Positions 26,798-35,534 of a stretch of 64,000 nt of DNA are shown here, one piece after another; position 1 is the first letter of the stretch; each line of letters starts with the position of its first letter. The translations under genes were made by a program, and so were the position numbers. The notes beneath the pieces were generated by a model, which was not told the origin of the DNA, made no database searches, and saw only the letters and a program-made list of their open reading frames with translations. The stretch covers positions 1-64,000 of the forward strand of contig JABWCP010000013.1 in NCBI GenBank assembly GCA_013360215.1, read 5' to 3'. This DNA is from a bacterium. GTDB taxonomy: Bacteria > CLD3 > SB21.

Positions 26798-27808
26798 TCA
26801 GTTAACGGTAAAGTCCGTCGCGCGGAGCAATCGCCCTTGTGCGTCCACAATTTCAACCTTCCAGCTTCCTTTGCGTCCGCTGACGGTACGAAATGCATAA
26901 GTGCGCATGGATTGTGATCGGATGTCCAAGGGCACTTCACCGAGGGAGTTTCCATTGTGAATCCATCGCACTTTGACGGTTTTTCCCTGGCCTCCGTTGA
27001 CGCGCAGCCAGCAATAAATTTTTTCTGTAGTCGAGGAAGAGAAAGTATCTGCCACACCGGTAATTTCCATATTCGCTACGCCGGTTCCGATTCGCAAAGA
27101 TTCCACCAGCATACCGTCAATCGTATTGCCGCCGGCAGGCGTTGATTGGGTTTCAGATGGTGCTGCATTTTTATTAGTAGTTGCATTGCTGTTATTGGCT
27201 TTTACAGACGTATTATTGCCTGTATTCGAAACTGCATTTGTAACCGGGGCAACATTGGTACTTGTCACGGTTTTTGGTTTAGGGGTCGGTTTGTCTTCGC
27301 CTAATTTGGAGTTAGCGCGTGTGATACCATAGACACTGCGCAAATCGTAAGGCAGGTAACGTGCGGGTTGTTGCCGGTTTTCGCCGCCGTAACTCAGCAT
27401 CAAAGCCAGTTTGTTTTCTTTATCTATCCATTCTACAAAAATAGCACTGTGCTCAATATCTCCATAAGAATGATTGATATAATACAACCAGTCTCCGTTT
27501 TTGATTTTTTCAATATCAACAAAAGGGCCGGCTTTGACCGACTTGAAAACAGTTTCGCGTTTTCCCCACACATAACCCGCACGATCAAAAACCGCATTGG
27601 CATAATCCCAACAACTGCCCGGTAGTATTTCCGCATTGGTCAATGTCATCGTTCGGCCGGTCTCTAGTATTTTTTTTCCGTCCGCTGATGCAGTTTCTTC
27701 CGCTTGGGTCAGCATCGCCGTATAATCGCCCGTGTCGTAATAATCCTGTGAACAGATGGAGAGCGAAATACCCGTGAAAACAAAAAGATAGGGGATAATT
27801 TTAAACAT
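26798..27808 (-). CDS. Exported protein: NlpC/CHAP-like domain fused to DUF2914
   Basis: A 336-residue protein with a signal peptide (MFKIIPYLFVFTGISLSI). The first domain has the papain-like amidase layout: Cys66 in GSCWDYANAVFDRAGYVWG and His120 in GDIEHSAIFVEWID, spaced as in NlpC/P60 or CHAP enzymes. A low-complexity Asn/Thr/Pro linker (about 170-228) follows. The C-terminal DUF2914 beta domain (about 240-335) has YCWLRVNGGQGKTVKVRWIH and GSWKVEIVDAQGRLL. Cell-wall amidase activity would be periplasmic or extracellular and is inference. It ends 9 bases from the convergent DUF4139-like gene. Confidence 0.7.
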   Translation of the reverse strand: MFKIIPYLFVFTGISLSICSQDYYDTGDYTAMLTQAEETASADGKKILETGRTMTLTNAEILPGSCWDYANAVFDRAGYVWGKRETVFKSVKAGPFVDIEKIKNGDWLYYINHSYGDIEHSAIFVEWIDKENKLALMLSYGGENRQQPARYLPYDLRSVYGITRANSKLGEDKPTPKPKTVTSTNVAPVTNAVSNTGNNTSVKANNSNATTNKNAAPSETQSTPAGGNTIDGMLVESLRIGTGVANMEITGVADTFSSSTTEKIYCWLRVNGGQGKTVKVRWIHNGNSLGEVPLDIRSQSMRTYAFRTVSGRKGSWKVEIVDAQGRLLRATDFTVN

Positions 27809-28005
27809 ACCGCTATTCCTGCGTTTAAGGTGTATGAAATGAAATTTAAAAAATGAGAAAATGGTGAACCGTAAAATAATACAGACAGGAAGATATAAGT
27901 CTGTCTTTAGGACACACGTAAGATAGGACGAATCGGCGTGATTCGCAATTTACAATTTAGAGATATGTACAGGCTTACTCAAATCGTCGGTAGCCGAGTG
28001 AATGC

Positions 28006-28440
28006 CTAATTAAACGTGTCTTTCACTCTTTCGGACTTCATCAAATATAAAGTCCATACGATGAACATCATCGCGCCTATTACAAATTCGGCCAAACGTA
28101 CCGATGAGGCATTATGATTTGTATCTGAACTCAACCACTGTGCTGATGTACCGACCAGACCGACGAAAACCAGATTGACCAGTAAAAGCATCATGATCAT
28201 TATTGGGGTGCGACGATCCATTCGGAAAAAATAAATCGGCACCATGATCGCATAAACAAGATAGCAGAGCGTAACGGTGACTTCTGCGTACGCAAGGTAG
28301 TTGGATGCCAAGACATTCGCAGCGGGTAATGACACTTGTTTGAGTGCGATCAATATACGAATCGGATTAATCAGCAGAAATAAACCTAATAACCATAACC
28401 ATCCTCCGATACGATGCGGATATTTGATAGTATGCTCCAT
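28006..28440 (-). CDS. DUF2569-family membrane protein
   Basis: A 144-residue protein with four transmembrane helices. The N-terminus HRIGGWLWLLGLFLLINPI is the DUF2569 hallmark. Further helices lie around 45-72, 80-98 and 117-135. An extracytoplasmic loop (SAQWLSSDTNHNASS) separates helices 3 and 4. GGAGG is perfectly placed before the ATG. The family has no known function. The downstream 200 bases hold two small hairpins (27881-27904 and 27929-27945) but no clear T-run. Confidence 0.8.
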   Translation of the reverse strand: MEHTIKYPHRIGGWLWLLGLFLLINPIRILIALKQVSLPAANVLASNYLAYAEVTVTLCYLVYAIMVPIYFFRMDRRTPIMIMMLLLVNLVFVGLVGTSAQWLSSDTNHNASSVRLAEFVIGAMMFIVWTLYLMKSERVKDTFN

Positions 28441-28595
28441 AAGACACCTCCTTCACAATCAAAGTACAGTGTAGCCTTTGGCGGAGCAATGACGGAGGTC
28501 AGTAGCGGCGTATTTTTTATCGACATGCGTATGGTTTCATTTATAGGATGGATTATAATTTTTGATTCCGTAAAAATTTCCATTATCTTATCCGT

Positions 28596-29342
28596 ATGCG
28601 TAAGACGTGGATAATTATAACTATAGCGATTTTAGCGTGTTCGCCGGAAAGTGGATCGCCGCCCAATGAATCGCCATTGGTGACGCGTATACTCGCACCT
28701 GCCGTCGTAGGGTTGACAGATACAGTAAAAATTTATACCTATGATGCCGATGAGAGCACGCTACAGATTGAAGCTAAAATCTTTGATGGTGACGGCCAAG
28801 TGCTATCGGATGTGTGGAAAACGAATTTGCATGACGACGGTCTTGCCGGAGATGTGAAGGCCAATGACGGCAACTATATCGGAGTGATCAAATCGCAAGC
28901 TCTTTTGGATCACAACAGCGGTTTTTTTGAATTGCAAGTCATCGTGACAGAAGCGAAGAGCGGAGCGACGGACAAGCAGTCGGTGTTTATAGAACAGAAT
29001 CCAAATCGCACGCATCCGCCTGAAGTTATCTTAGTGACGGCTCCCGATACGGTAAACCCAAGTCTGGTGAGTGAATTTTTAATAACCGTTACGGTTTCCG
29101 ATCCGGACGGTTTGGGTGATATAGCATCCGTGACGCGTACGACGCCAAGCAATCTGGTTTTAGCCTTACGTGATGATGGTGTGAACGGAGATGCGACGGC
29201 ACATGATGGTGTTTACTCAGAAAGAGTTTCGGTCAATCCTTCACCGCCAGCGGGGAGTTATACATTTACATTCAAAGCGACCGATCGGATCGGTCTTCAA
29301 AGCGCCGCGATCCCAAAAACGATAGTCATTATTTCAAATTAA
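28596..29342 (+). CDS. Lipoprotein with choice-of-anchor-X-like repeats
   Basis: A 248-residue lipoprotein: a short hydrophobic signal and AILAC lipobox (Cys15). Two beta-sandwich repeats each carry the LxDDGxxGDxxAxDGxY signature: NLHDDGLAGDVKANDGNYIG (about 81-100) and ALRDDGVNGDATAHDGVYSE (about 188-207). This is the choice-of-anchor X pattern, and the Asp-rich loops are likely Ca-binding (inference). No Shine-Dalgarno site is visible. It is divergent from the DUF2569 gene, with 155 bases between. Partner unknown. Confidence 0.75.
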   Translation: MRKTWIIITIAILACSPESGSPPNESPLVTRILAPAVVGLTDTVKIYTYDADESTLQIEAKIFDGDGQVLSDVWKTNLHDDGLAGDVKANDGNYIGVIKSQALLDHNSGFFELQVIVTEAKSGATDKQSVFIEQNPNRTHPPEVILVTAPDTVNPSLVSEFLITVTVSDPDGLGDIASVTRTTPSNLVLALRDDGVNGDATAHDGVYSERVSVNPSPPAGSYTFTFKATDRIGLQSAAIPKTIVIISN

Positions 29343-29399
29343 AATCGCAGCCTCTGCCGTATAGTTTATCAAAACGTATCTAAAATCCACATCCTTACA

Positions 29400-29609
29400 T
29401 CAAAGCGTTACATCTTCAAAACAACTTCTTCCGTGCTGGCAAGTTTCCGGCGCGACGTAGGAGCCATCCGGCCCGGAAGTCAACATCGTTCGCAAACACC
29501 AGTACTGCGCTGTAGCTGAAGCATCCGTTCGCCATGCGTCATGATGATCCGGTTCCGTAACGTAAGCGGTTTTAGTGCGAATATGTTTACAATCTGATCG
29601 TGCGTTCAT
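29400..29609 (-). CDS. Small Cys-containing protein of unknown function
   Basis: A 69-residue soluble protein not assigned to a named family. It has four cysteines: Cys7 in DCKHIRTK, Cys38 in QYWCLRT, Cys57 in PETCQHG and Cys63 in RSCFE. The arrangement with GPDGSYVAPE between suggests a small metal- or cluster-binding fold (inference). It ends the minus-strand pair with the membrane protein gene 5 bases upstream, so they are probably co-transcribed. Confidence 0.6.
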   Translation of the reverse strand: MNARSDCKHIRTKTAYVTEPDHHDAWRTDASATAQYWCLRTMLTSGPDGSYVAPETCQHGRSCFEDVTL

Positions 29610-29614
29610 TTTGA

Positions 29615-30043
29615 TTAAAAATTAAGTTCCTGATTTTTTTTGTTAACGGCGCGCTGTAAGGTGATATGACCAAGTAATGCGCAGGGCAGGTAGGTGATAA
29701 AATTGGCGACCCAATATTGAATAGGGTGACTGATCATGAGCATACCGATGACACCGAAAACCACATAAAATGCAGCGACAATGATCGCATTACGGTAACC
29801 GTTTTCCGGTGCAATCCAGGACGCTACGAGACCGCCCATAAAAGAACCCAGCGCCATACCCGCCACCGCAAAAAGAAATGCGCCTAAGGAAAGTGTTCGC
29901 AAGTGCGCTTCCAGCGTTTCAACGCTGTTAGGATTGAAATCGGCGGGGGGAGGATATATCGTGGCACCGACGTTTTGAACGATAGTCACCATTACGATCA
30001 CTGTGATGATACCGCCGATAACGGAAAAAATATTTTTAGCCAT
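29615..30043 (-). CDS. Four-helix integral membrane protein, unknown function
   Basis: A 142-residue protein with four hydrophobic helices: 5-25, 52-75, 87-105 and 110-125. Glycine-rich helix faces such as GMALGSFMGGLVASW occur. An extracytoplasmic loop YPPPADFNPNSVETLEAHLR lies between helices 1 and 2. The C-terminus is hydrophilic. No named family is recognised. It lies between the molybdenum-hydroxylase FAD gene (40 bases upstream) and the small Cys protein. Confidence 0.65.
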   Translation of the reverse strand: MAKNIFSVIGGIITVIVMVTIVQNVGATIYPPPADFNPNSVETLEAHLRTLSLGAFLFAVAGMALGSFMGGLVASWIAPENGYRNAIIVAAFYVVFGVIGMLMISHPIQYWVANFITYLPCALLGHITLQRAVNKKNQELNF

Positions 30044-30083
30044 AAAACCTTTCGTGGTTGTTTGATGTAAAAACTAATACAGT

Positions 30084-31073
30084 TTATCGCAAAGGATCAA
30101 TACCGACCGCAAAACACAAAGCACGTCGGATCACGGTTTCCAATACGGAAATTTTGTACGCATTTTTGGATAGCGGCGTCGCGTTTGATAAAGCTTTTTT
30201 CGCGGCGCGCGCGGCAGACTCTTTGGTGATTGTCTGGCCGATGAGAAGGTTTTCAGCATCGGTGCAACGCCAGGGTATCGGAGCTGCTGCACCCAGCACG
30301 ATGCGCGCCGATCGGCAGATGTTGTTTTCGATAGCGAGTGCAACGGCAACTTCCGCGATCGGCCAATCAAACGATTGTTTTTCGTTTTGTCGAAGATAAA
30401 AACTGATCGTGCCTTTCGGCGGTTCGGGTATGTATATTTCCGTGTTGACTTCACCGGGTTGGAGCGCGTTCTCTTTTGTAATATCGTTCGCCGGAGTAAC
30501 AAAAAATTGATCCATTGCAAGTTCGCGTTCGCCTTTGGACGATTTTATTTTCAGGCGAGCATCCAACGCTGTCAAAGCCACGGCCGGCGACGAGGGATGA
30601 ACGATAACGCAGCCGTCGGTATTTCCAAAAATCGCGTGATACGTGTTTTCACCGTTCATCGCGTAACAGATTTTTCCGCCTTTGCGTGTACAATCAAATT
30701 CGTGACTTCTAAAGTACCAGCAGCGTGGTCTTTGGCAGAGATTGCCTCCGATCGTAGCGGTATGGCGGATTTGTGGTGTCGCCAAACTTGCACAAGCCTG
30801 AGCTAAAGCGCGAAACGGGCCGGAGTAAATATTATTTACGTTGGAAATATCCGCTATCGTAGTGCCGGCTCCGATGGATAGATCATCATCCAGGGAAATT
30901 TTTTGTAGTGCCGAGATTTGGCGCAAACTGACTAAGCGCGAAGGCGCTGTCAATCCTTCTTTCATCAAATCGATAATGTCCACGCCGCCGGCTTTTATCG
31001 TGGTGTTCGGTTCTTGAAGTACGGGCAAAAGTTTGTCTAAACTTGCACTCTGTAGGTATTCAAATTTATTCAT
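30084..31073 (-). CDS. Molybdenum hydroxylase (xanthine dehydrogenase family), FAD-binding subunit
   Basis: A 329-residue medium subunit that passes electrons from the iron-sulfur subunit to its acceptor. The N-terminal FAD_binding_5 domain (FEYLQSASLDKLLPVLQE) contains ISALQKISLDDDLSIGAGTT and the flavin motif ATPQIRHTATIGGNLCQRP, followed by RCWYFR. The C-terminal CO-dehydrogenase flavoprotein domain starts near 215 (ISFYLRQNEKQSFDWPIAEV). It follows the Mo subunit gene after 42 bases. The order is small, large, medium. Electron acceptor and substrate cannot be told from sequence. Confidence 0.88.
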   Translation of the reverse strand: MNKFEYLQSASLDKLLPVLQEPNTTIKAGGVDIIDLMKEGLTAPSRLVSLRQISALQKISLDDDLSIGAGTTIADISNVNNIYSGPFRALAQACASLATPQIRHTATIGGNLCQRPRCWYFRSHEFDCTRKGGKICYAMNGENTYHAIFGNTDGCVIVHPSSPAVALTALDARLKIKSSKGERELAMDQFFVTPANDITKENALQPGEVNTEIYIPEPPKGTISFYLRQNEKQSFDWPIAEVAVALAIENNICRSARIVLGAAAPIPWRCTDAENLLIGQTITKESAARAAKKALSNATPLSKNAYKISVLETVIRRALCFAVGIDPLR

Positions 31074-31115
31074 ATGTACAAACCTTTTGATCTTGCTGAA
31101 GTGTCAGATGTTTCG

Positions 31116-33401
31116 TTACGACTGAAGCGCTTCCAGTACATGGGCGGCATGCATAGGGAGTTTGCGAATGCGTTTACCCGTTGCGTGAAAAAAGGCATTG
31201 GCTATAGCCGCCGCCGTCGGTATCGTAGCAGGTTCGCCGATCCCCATAGCGCCCGTAGCGGAAGCGCCGGTGTAGACATCCAGTATTTCCGTTTCAATGA
31301 CCGGTATATCTTTGGCTCCGGCAATTTTGTATTGATCAAAATTGGCGTTGACCATACGGCCGGTATACGTGTCTAAAATTCTATTTTCAAATAAAGCATA
31401 ACTCAATCCCTGTATCACGCCGCCGCGAATCTGGCTATCCAGTGTCAGCCGATTGATCACACGACCGCAATCGTGCACCGCGACGATACGATTAACCTTG
31501 ATAATGCCGGTTTCGGTGTCCACTTCGATATCTGCAAATTGTACACCGGCTATGTACGGCGGGCTGAGTGTAAGGTAATCGCGTGTGCGTTCACCGATAA
31601 CCGAAAATTTATCACCGCTGATTTTAGCGGCAACTTGTTTCCATGCGAGACTTTTAGACGCATCGCGGCGGGAAAAAATGCGGCCGTCGGCAACGGACAA
31701 ATCGTCCGATGGTACACCCAGCATAGGTGCGGCGATTTCAAACATTTTGAGTTTAGCAAGATAAGCGGCATGACGCGCTGCCGGGGTAATACCCGCCGTA
31801 GTCTGACTACCGCCGCTGGCAGGGCCGAGGCCGTACTGTGTATCGCCGATTTTGATGACGATGTCCTTCGTTTGCAATCCCAGTTCTTCCGCGACGACCA
31901 TTGCCAAAGCGGTGCGGATACCGCCGCCAATATCTTGTACGCCGTTGGTCATTTCGACGGAACCGTCGCTATGCACTTCGATGGTAGCTTGAAATCCGGT
32001 ACCGTAAATGTAATACCATACGGCGTTGGCCATTCCGAAACCGCGCTTAATCGGGCCTTTGTCGCTGGCGGGTTGGACGGCGCGCCGGTCCCAACCGAAA
32101 CGTTTCGCGCCAATGTCGTATTCAGCCAATCGAACGGTATCGGTTTTAGAATTGATTCGTCGTAGGGCAAGCGGGTCCATGTTGAGTTTGTATGCCAATT
32201 CATCTACGGATTGCTCCAGTGCAAATGTTCCCTGCGGATGACCCGGCGCTCTAAATGCGGCGCCTGCACCGGCATGGGTAAAGACATCGTACTGCTCGGA
32301 GTATTTATGAGGAACGGCAAAATACAAATTCATCGCCGGACCGTCGCATCCGGAGCCTGTACCAACGCCGGCCGTACCGTGCGCAATTAATTTGATGGCT
32401 TGGATTTCACCTCGCGCGTTAGCACCGACACGAAGTTTTTGCACCGCGCTGGGGCGATTGCCTGCAGCGATGTGTTCTTCCTTTCGGTCCAGCATAAGGC
32501 GTACAGGTGCACCGGCTATTTTGGCCAATTTAGCCGCAGCGATGCCGTATACTCCTGCACCGAACTTTGCACCAAATCCGCCGCCCATGTATTCCGTAAT
32601 AACGCGTACATGTGTTTTGGGTAACTGAAAAACATTGGCTAATTCATCCCGAACACTGAATGTGCCTTGTGTCGAAGCCCACACCGTAAGTTTGTCCGAG
32701 CTTTCCCAGAACGCCACGACACCATGCGTTTCCATTGCCGAATGGGTCTGCACTTGTGTTTCATAAACAGCATCTACGGTTACGGCGCTGGATGATAACG
32801 CGGCATCCACAGAAGCGGCGTTGCCTTTGACGGCGGGGCCGCGCAAGTTGCCTTTTTGCGTAACGGATCCGATGGATGTCGGTTCATCGCCTTCCGATTT
32901 TTGTTCTTCAACGGCCGTGTCAAAAATATGCGATGCACCCGGTTTCATTGCATCCTGAATGGTGGTAATAACCGCACGTTTTTCGTATTGAATTTCGATC
33001 AGTTTAAGTGCTTCGTTGGCGGCGTGTGATGAAGTCGCGGCTACGGCACAAATTTCCTGACCGGCAAATCGTACGAATTGTGGTATCGTGTCTTGTATAC
33101 GTATCACCGCGCGCACGCCGGGATATTTTTCGGCGCGGGAGGTGTCTATCTTGCGAATGACGGCTGAAGCGTGCGGTGAGCGCAAAATCCGAGCATATAA
33201 CATGTCCGGCAATTGAATGTCGAAGGTATACCGTGCAGAACCTGTTACTTTGGCCTGACCGTCCAGACGAGTTTGGCTTTTGCTAACCAATTGCAAACGG
33301 TCATCCGCATCCCATGGTTTCGGGACGTTATCGGGAAGGGAAACGTTTTTTTCCGTCCATACTCCGGAATGACCGGTTTTGAGCTTGATATTTTTAGGCA
33401 T
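31116..33401 (-). CDS. Molybdenum hydroxylase, molybdopterin-binding large subunit
   Basis: A 761-residue catalytic subunit of the xanthine dehydrogenase/aldehyde oxidase family, which hydroxylates aldehydes or N-heterocycles. The N-terminal 'hammerhead' domain (about 50-160) has SARYTFDIQLPDMLYARILR. The Mo-cofactor domain has VITEYMGGGFGAKFG and GAGAAFRAPGHPQG. The C-terminal GIGEPATIP carries the catalytic glutamate (Glu723). A charged insertion (IFDTAVEEQKSEGDEPTSIG) near 165-180 is typical of periplasmic-type aldehyde oxidases. Its export partner is the Tat-tagged small subunit encoded 18 bases upstream. MoeA elsewhere in the window supplies cofactor. Confidence 0.9.
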   Translation of the reverse strand: MPKNIKLKTGHSGVWTEKNVSLPDNVPKPWDADDRLQLVSKSQTRLDGQAKVTGSARYTFDIQLPDMLYARILRSPHASAVIRKIDTSRAEKYPGVRAVIRIQDTIPQFVRFAGQEICAVAATSSHAANEALKLIEIQYEKRAVITTIQDAMKPGASHIFDTAVEEQKSEGDEPTSIGSVTQKGNLRGPAVKGNAASVDAALSSSAVTVDAVYETQVQTHSAMETHGVVAFWESSDKLTVWASTQGTFSVRDELANVFQLPKTHVRVITEYMGGGFGAKFGAGVYGIAAAKLAKIAGAPVRLMLDRKEEHIAAGNRPSAVQKLRVGANARGEIQAIKLIAHGTAGVGTGSGCDGPAMNLYFAVPHKYSEQYDVFTHAGAGAAFRAPGHPQGTFALEQSVDELAYKLNMDPLALRRINSKTDTVRLAEYDIGAKRFGWDRRAVQPASDKGPIKRGFGMANAVWYYIYGTGFQATIEVHSDGSVEMTNGVQDIGGGIRTALAMVVAEELGLQTKDIVIKIGDTQYGLGPASGGSQTTAGITPAARHAAYLAKLKMFEIAAPMLGVPSDDLSVADGRIFSRRDASKSLAWKQVAAKISGDKFSVIGERTRDYLTLSPPYIAGVQFADIEVDTETGIIKVNRIVAVHDCGRVINRLTLDSQIRGGVIQGLSYALFENRILDTYTGRMVNANFDQYKIAGAKDIPVIETEILDVYTGASATGAMGIGEPATIPTAAAIANAFFHATGKRIRKLPMHAAHVLEALQS

Positions 33402-33419
33402 AAAAATTACTCAATTTTG

Positions 33420-34058
33420 TTATTTCATGTTTTTTGCGGCCGACTGTACGGCTTCAAAAACGTGATTGTATGTGCCGCATCGGCAAAGATTTCCGCTGAC
33501 CGCATCTTTTACGTCGTCGATGGACGGGTTTTTATTATCGCGAAGCAAGGCCGCACAACTCATCACCATACCCGGCGTACAAAATCCGCATTGTAACGCG
33601 TCATGTTCGATGAAAGCTTGCTGTAGCGGGTGCAGCGACGTACCATCCGAAAGTCCTTCGATGGTCGTAATCTCGGACCCGATCGCATCCACAGCCAAGG
33701 TGAGGCATGCGTTTATGGTTTTACCATTCATCCATACTGTACACGCACCGCAGGCTCCGCGTTCACATCCCGTTTTAGTGCCTGTAAGATGGAGATGATC
33801 GCGCAGCACTTCGGCCAATGTCCATCGTGGTTCGACACGCAAGGATTGTTTCTTGCCGTTGACGGATAATGTGATGTCCGTTGCGTCCGGGCCCAGTGTT
33901 TGGATATCCTGCGTCGGATTGGCACAGGAAGCTTGCAGTGCACCGATGATGCCGCCGTTAGCGGCGACAGCGCCCAGAGATGAGAGGCCGAAATCTTTGA
34001 GGAAAGCGCGGCGTGATGGATCCGGCAATTCACCGGCATCGTCTTGCGGTTCATTCAT
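33420..34058 (-). CDS. Molybdenum hydroxylase, Tat-exported [2Fe-2S] subunit
   Basis: A 212-residue small subunit. The twin-arginine signal is SRRAFLKDFG (Arg16/Arg17) followed by a hydrophobic stretch to about 45, so the complex is probably assembled in the cytoplasm and exported. The plant-type cluster uses Cys98, Cys103, Cys106 and Cys118 (CERGACGACTVWM). The second cluster uses Cys157, Cys160, Cys192 and Cys194 (CGFCTPGMVMSC and GNLCRCG). All eight ligands are present. E. coli PaoABC has the same logic: a Tat tag on the small subunit. No PaoD/XdhC-like chaperone gene is adjacent. Confidence 0.9.
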   Translation of the reverse strand: MNEPQDDAGELPDPSRRAFLKDFGLSSLGAVAANGGIIGALQASCANPTQDIQTLGPDATDITLSVNGKKQSLRVEPRWTLAEVLRDHLHLTGTKTGCERGACGACTVWMNGKTINACLTLAVDAIGSEITTIEGLSDGTSLHPLQQAFIEHDALQCGFCTPGMVMSCAALLRDNKNPSIDDVKDAVSGNLCRCGTYNHVFEAVQSAAKNMK

Positions 34059-34157
34059 AAGCTGCTCTTCAAAGTTGGTATAGTGTTCGATATGTTAAGT
34101 TTTATTAACGGAAAAATCAGGCCTAATGTTTCAGAGTTGCAAAGTTGTTGTGATCCA

Positions 34158-34622
34158 TCAACCCAAAACAAAATCCACTTCATACATTGCATAATGCGCT
34201 TCATTCATACCACAACGATGATATACATTCATGGCTTTGCGATTACTTTTGTCCACATATAGTCGTATGCCGCACACGTCTTTTTTATTGCGTGCCTGCT
34301 CAAGTACATATTGGTATAATTTGCGATATATACCCATGCCGCGAAATTCCGGGTCAACGTATACGCTTTGAATCCACCAGAAAACTCCGTTTCGCCAATC
34401 GCTCCATTCGTATGTGATCATGAGTTGTCCGACGACCGTGCCATCGGGCCGTTCGGCGAGTAAATAAAAACCAAATTGCGGCTGACGAAACAAATTGGTT
34501 ACGCCGTCGCGTAAAATATGGCGCGGTAATTCTTTATTTTCAGTTTCTTTGGCCATGGCGGCATTATTGTGAACAAGGATATCCGTGTCGGAAACAGATG
34601 CTAAGCGTATATGGATGGCCAT
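34158..34622 (-). CDS. GNAT-family N-acetyltransferase
   Basis: A 154-residue acetyl-CoA-dependent acyltransferase. It starts MAIHIRLASVSDTDILVH, as in typical GNAT proteins. Strand beta4 is VFWWIQSVYVDPEFRGMGIY, containing the acetyl-CoA pyrophosphate loop RGMGIYRKL. The C-terminal NVYHRCGMNEAHYAMYEVDF follows the usual core ending. Substrate not predictable. It stands alone between the molybdenum hydroxylase genes and a divergent glycosyltransferase gene. Confidence 0.88.
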   Translation of the reverse strand: MAIHIRLASVSDTDILVHNNAAMAKETENKELPRHILRDGVTNLFRQPQFGFYLLAERPDGTVVGQLMITYEWSDWRNGVFWWIQSVYVDPEFRGMGIYRKLYQYVLEQARNKKDVCGIRLYVDKSNRKAMNVYHRCGMNEAHYAMYEVDFVLG

Positions 34623-34756
34623 AAAGTTAATGCAGTTATAATGAAGGGATTATAGCGCTATAATACGCTTTTCCTAATTTGGTTACAAATAGAGAATAAC
34701 CGGTGTACTTTGCAGACGCTTATTGCCTTAGTCGGTATCGGCACTTATATTTGCAG

Positions 34757-35521
34757 ATGACGATGAAAATCAGTGTGATCATACCCGCCTACAACGAAGC
34801 CTCGATTATTGGTGAAACGCTTTCGGCATTGATGAAAGCCGACCGTCCATCGAACCCGATAGAGTTTATCGTTGTCAATAACGCCAGCACGGATCGTACG
34901 GCGGAGATTGCCTCTTCGTTTCCCGACGTCCGAGTTGTTACAGAATCGGAAAAAGGCCTCACCAAAGCGCGTCAGTGCGGTAACGCCCATGCGCAAGGCG
35001 ATATCCTGATCTATATTGATGCGGATACGCGTATCCCCAAACATCTTTTACGAACGATCGAAGAGAAATTTATAGCCGATCCCAAACTTGTTGCGATGTC
35101 GGGTCCTTATAAGTATCACGACTGGACATGGTACGGGCGGTTGATCTTATGGCTTTATCACTGGACTTTGGTTCCGATGAACCAATTGGTAATCAATCGC
35201 ATACTCAATAAAGGCAGTGTTTTTTACGGTGGTAATTTTGCCGTGAGAAAAAAGGCGCTGGATAAAATAGGCGGCTTTGATACCGGGTTGGAATTTTGGA
35301 GTGAAGATACGCAGATCGGTCGCCGTATGAGTCGGGAAGGCCGTGTTCGTTTTTTTCATCGGGCGTATGTTTATACGTCGGCACGTCGTTATTATGCGGA
35401 GGGGTTTCTTCGCGTGCTCATGCGGTATATCATGAATTATTTTTGGGATATTATTTTTCATCGCCCTTTCACCAAAGGTTATCAGGACGTACGTTCTACC
35501 CCGCCGAAGCAAACGACTTAA
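34757..35521 (+). CDS. Family 2 glycosyltransferase
   Basis: A 254-residue GT2 enzyme of GT-A fold that transfers a sugar from a nucleotide donor. SVIIPAYNEASIIGETLSA opens the Rossmann-like domain, VVNNASTDRTAEIA follows, and the metal-binding DxD is in IYIDADTRIP. The acceptor-side FDTGLEFWSEDTQIGRR carries the ED base motif. A hydrophobic C-terminal segment (YIMNYFWDIIF) may contact the membrane. The frame opens at a GTG at 34703, but similarity starts at Met 34757/34763 (MTMKISV). No good Shine-Dalgarno site is present. It is a lone gene without envelope-sugar neighbours. Confidence 0.85.
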   Translation: MTMKISVIIPAYNEASIIGETLSALMKADRPSNPIEFIVVNNASTDRTAEIASSFPDVRVVTESEKGLTKARQCGNAHAQGDILIYIDADTRIPKHLLRTIEEKFIADPKLVAMSGPYKYHDWTWYGRLILWLYHWTLVPMNQLVINRILNKGSVFYGGNFAVRKKALDKIGGFDTGLEFWSEDTQIGRRMSREGRVRFFHRAYVYTSARRYYAEGFLRVLMRYIMNYFWDIIFHRPFTKGYQDVRSTPPKQTT

Positions 35522-35534
35522 AATCTTCCAACGT

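Noticed and set aside
27809-28005. Hairpins ACAGAC/GTCTGT and CGAATC/GATTCG as terminators or an RNA gene
   Set aside because: Short stems without T-runs; too weak to call as a feature.
31473-32165. 230-residue open frame opposite the Mo-subunit gene
   Set aside because: Shadow frame; no start signal, no family, fully inside a conserved coding region.
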